This document shows, one piece after another, positions 62,132 to 64,000 of a stretch of DNA of 64,000 bases. Origin of the DNA: Embiotoca jacksoni (Eukaryota; Chordata; Actinopteri; Embiotocidae). The DNA is taken from positions 1,735,759 to 1,799,758 of the forward strand of contig JAKOON010000019.1 of NCBI GenBank assembly GCA_022577435.1, in the 5' to 3' direction. The notes beneath the pieces are model-generated. The model did no database searches, was not told the origin of the DNA, and saw only the letters and a program-made list of their open reading frames with translations. Each line of letters begins with the position of its first letter. Within the stretch, counting starts at the first letter, position 1. The position numbers and the translations under genes are program-made.

Positions 62132-64000
62132 TCTTTCCATTTGGTCAGTGAAGCCGAGGGAACAATACATCGACTCAAAGCAGCAGAGCATTAAACCAAC
62201 ACGAAAATCATAAACCCCTCATTCATAGCACAAAAAAAAAAAAAAAAAATGAGCAGGTGGTTTACGAACAGGAATGTGAGGAATACATTTCATGTTAAAA
62301 AGCTTTGAACATTTTCTTGGCTTCAGTGAGTAGTTACATCATTCGTGAAGAAATAAATGGATCCAGGCGAGTGTAGTCGTCCGCTCTCTGTTCTCCGGGA
62401 CCAAAAAAAAAAAAAAGCACATTTCATGAGTGTTTGAAGAATTTATACTGTTTCACATTATTGCCTGCATAATTTTAAGATGGTGCATGTGTCTGGAAGC
62501 AAAGGTAAACAATTTGCACCAAATTAAAGTAGCAAACGTAGACGACCGGGCCCTTTTGACCACACCACTGTGGTTAGAGCAGAAGTTTTAAGGGAGTTTT
62601 GCTGTTGTTCTGAATGCACTCCCTCATTTTTATACCTTTGCTAAAAGTTTGTTGCCGGAAAACAGACTGGATTTAACAAACACTTGTTGTTCGTTCTTAT
62701 AACTGCATTTTGAAGGGGCCACGTGAGCATGTACAAGATGTTATGTTTGATTATCTTATCAGTGAACTGCCGATATGATGTAGTTCAGCGGCTGTATTGG
62801 TTGCTTGCCTTCAGGCCTTTTTGAACGAGGGCTCAGTCGCAGCTTTTCCTCCAAGCACAAGCTCGTCCACCCTGCTGCTGAAAGAGCTGTAAAAAAACCC
62901 AACCTGAACCGCCACGTGTGCAGTAGGTCATACAGGGAGCGTGTGCAGTGGCATGAATCTCTGTACAGTGTGATTTCAAAGTGGCAGCTACTTTCATAAA
63001 AGTTAAGGGAGTCAGATTATTTGTGTTTATTGAACTCCGAACCGGGCAGTGGACTGTGGCCATCATATTTAATCCCCCGACAAGCCAATTAGTGTTCAAT
63101 ATGAAACATGAAATCGTTTAGTTATTAAAATCCCGACTTATTTTTTTACTGCTTGCTAACCCTACCTCTTTTTCAAGGCCTTGGAATATGTGAAACATTT
63201 CTCAGTGTGGTTTCTCCATCGAACGTCGTTCAGTCAGCTGTTCTGTTATTTTACATGTGGTGGTGGTGGTGGTGGGGTGTCATCAGCAGAAAGCTAGTTG
63301 ACGCTTTACACAACATGCCATATTGATTAGTTGCAGTCAAAAATATATATACATACATATATATTAAAAAAAAGTTGAGAAAAGTCTCGTGTATTCGGTA
63401 ACTGCACCCTTCAATAAAGGTAAATTAGGTAACTTAAAAGGTATTTTACTGTGTGTTTTCTTGGATAGAATTTAATTCACATTTTAGCTTGAAAAATAAT
63501 AAAATGCAACTGTTGAGATTTGATATTAAAAGCTACGTTCAACATCCCTCCAGCCCATTTCTAAAACCTTGAATGAGACACACTGAAGTTAGTTTTACAG
63601 AAATAAAACCGTTTATTTATAGATCTCTTTGCTCTTGTTCACAAACAAGTGCGATATAATTTAACAACAGATGAGTTACAAGGCTACTTGAAGACTGGCA
63701 CTATAACCGAGACAGAATCAGACCGCGGCCGTCGCCGTTTCTCAGGCAACCGCAGGAGTAAAACCGTTTCCTTTCACGCTGTTCCTGTCCAGGAGCAACA
63801 CGAGGCATCCGGGCGCACACACACATCTCCTTCACAAAAATACAAACAGCTCTGATCCTGCCAGTAAGTTTTGGTCATGCAAAAAACAAAAACAGACAGT
63901 ACCAACTCACATCATTAATATAACTTTTAAACCATTACACAATAGATAAATTATAGCTGTACCATCATACATACAGATTTAAGCTAATACTGTGCAAATA
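62132..64000. other. ccdc28b 3' end and downstream spacer
   Basis: AATAAA at 62352-62357 is the likely ccdc28b signal. No exon can be supported after it. A GGT run lies at 63257-63275 and an AT/ACATAC run near 63342-63364. At 63602-63617, AATAAA on + and AATAAA on minus (TTTATT at 63612) overlap; the minus signal could end a convergent gene whose coding part lies right of the window. Confidence 0.5.
62352..62357 (+). terminator. ccdc28b: Poly(A) signal of ccdc28b
   Basis: AATAAA about 400 nt after the stop codon. Confidence 0.55.

Noticed and set aside
61746..62213. 155-aa + frame starting at ccdc28b exon 4
   Set aside because: Exon 4 is only 23 nt; splicing at 61780 to 61900 restores the family ending SIQKLHLAEN. 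The long frame is intron plus 3'UTR.
63602..63617. A further gene at the right end
   Set aside because: Only overlapping poly(A)-like hexamers are seen; no exon in the last 2 kb supports a call.

Overview
This window is vertebrate nuclear DNA, almost certainly from a ray-finned (teleost-type) fish. Genes are split into many short GT-AG exons. Introns are mostly short and full of microsatellites and minisatellites. The proteins are close matches to human genes of chromosome 1p34-p35, and there is a fish-style egg-coat (ZP3-family) gene. Nothing prokaryotic, viral or CRISPR-like is present. I assembled the exons by hand from reading frame, splice dinucleotides and remembered family sequences; no search was run and the species cannot be named from this.

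Layout, left to right. (1) 1-5835 (+): the last ten coding exons of mfsd2a (lysophosphatidylcholine symporter); its first exons lie left of the window. (2) 8181-10616 (+): a complete eight-exon ZP3-family egg-coat gene with an unusual acidic tail. (3) 12665-27527 (-), with a 5'UTR exon near 35177-35520: nhsl3 (KIAA1522), a large proline-rich Nance-Horan-family protein, with long introns that fill most of 17.9-35.2 kb. (4) 37302-39183 (+): sync (syncoilin). (5) 39836-44015 (-): rbbp4 (histone-binding WD40 protein), complete, 424 aa. (6) 44269-45550 (+): zbtb8os (archease), head-to-head with rbbp4 across a 253-bp CpG-rich promoter. (7) 46943-49488 (+): khdrbs1 (Sam68), with a long 3' region. (8) 55069-58073 (+): tmem39b, including a first coding exon of only 44 codons. 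(9) 60360-61954 (+): ccdc28b. The last 2 kb look non-coding.

The genes are individually regulated housekeeping or tissue genes rather than a pathway or operon. What links them is conserved linkage: nhsl3-sync-rbbp4-zbtb8os and khdrbs1-tmem39b-ccdc28b are neighbours in human 1p35, and the rbbp4/zbtb8os divergent pair is preserved. mfsd2a and the ZP3-like gene are the fish-side additions to this block.

The most interesting structure is in repeats that touch splice sites or promoters. rbbp4 exon 3 is bracketed by complementary (AC)n and (GU)n arrays. A roughly 290-bp CCTCT array runs into the splice acceptor of an mfsd2a exon. A 15-copy, 37-bp minisatellite carries one GC box per copy upstream of tmem39b. 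A 0.9-kb proline-codon minisatellite fills rbbp4 intron 1. A perfect 99-bp in-frame repeat in nhsl3 is open on both strands. Exon 3 of ccdc28b begins with a donor-like GTAAGG. I see no convincing new multi-gene system.
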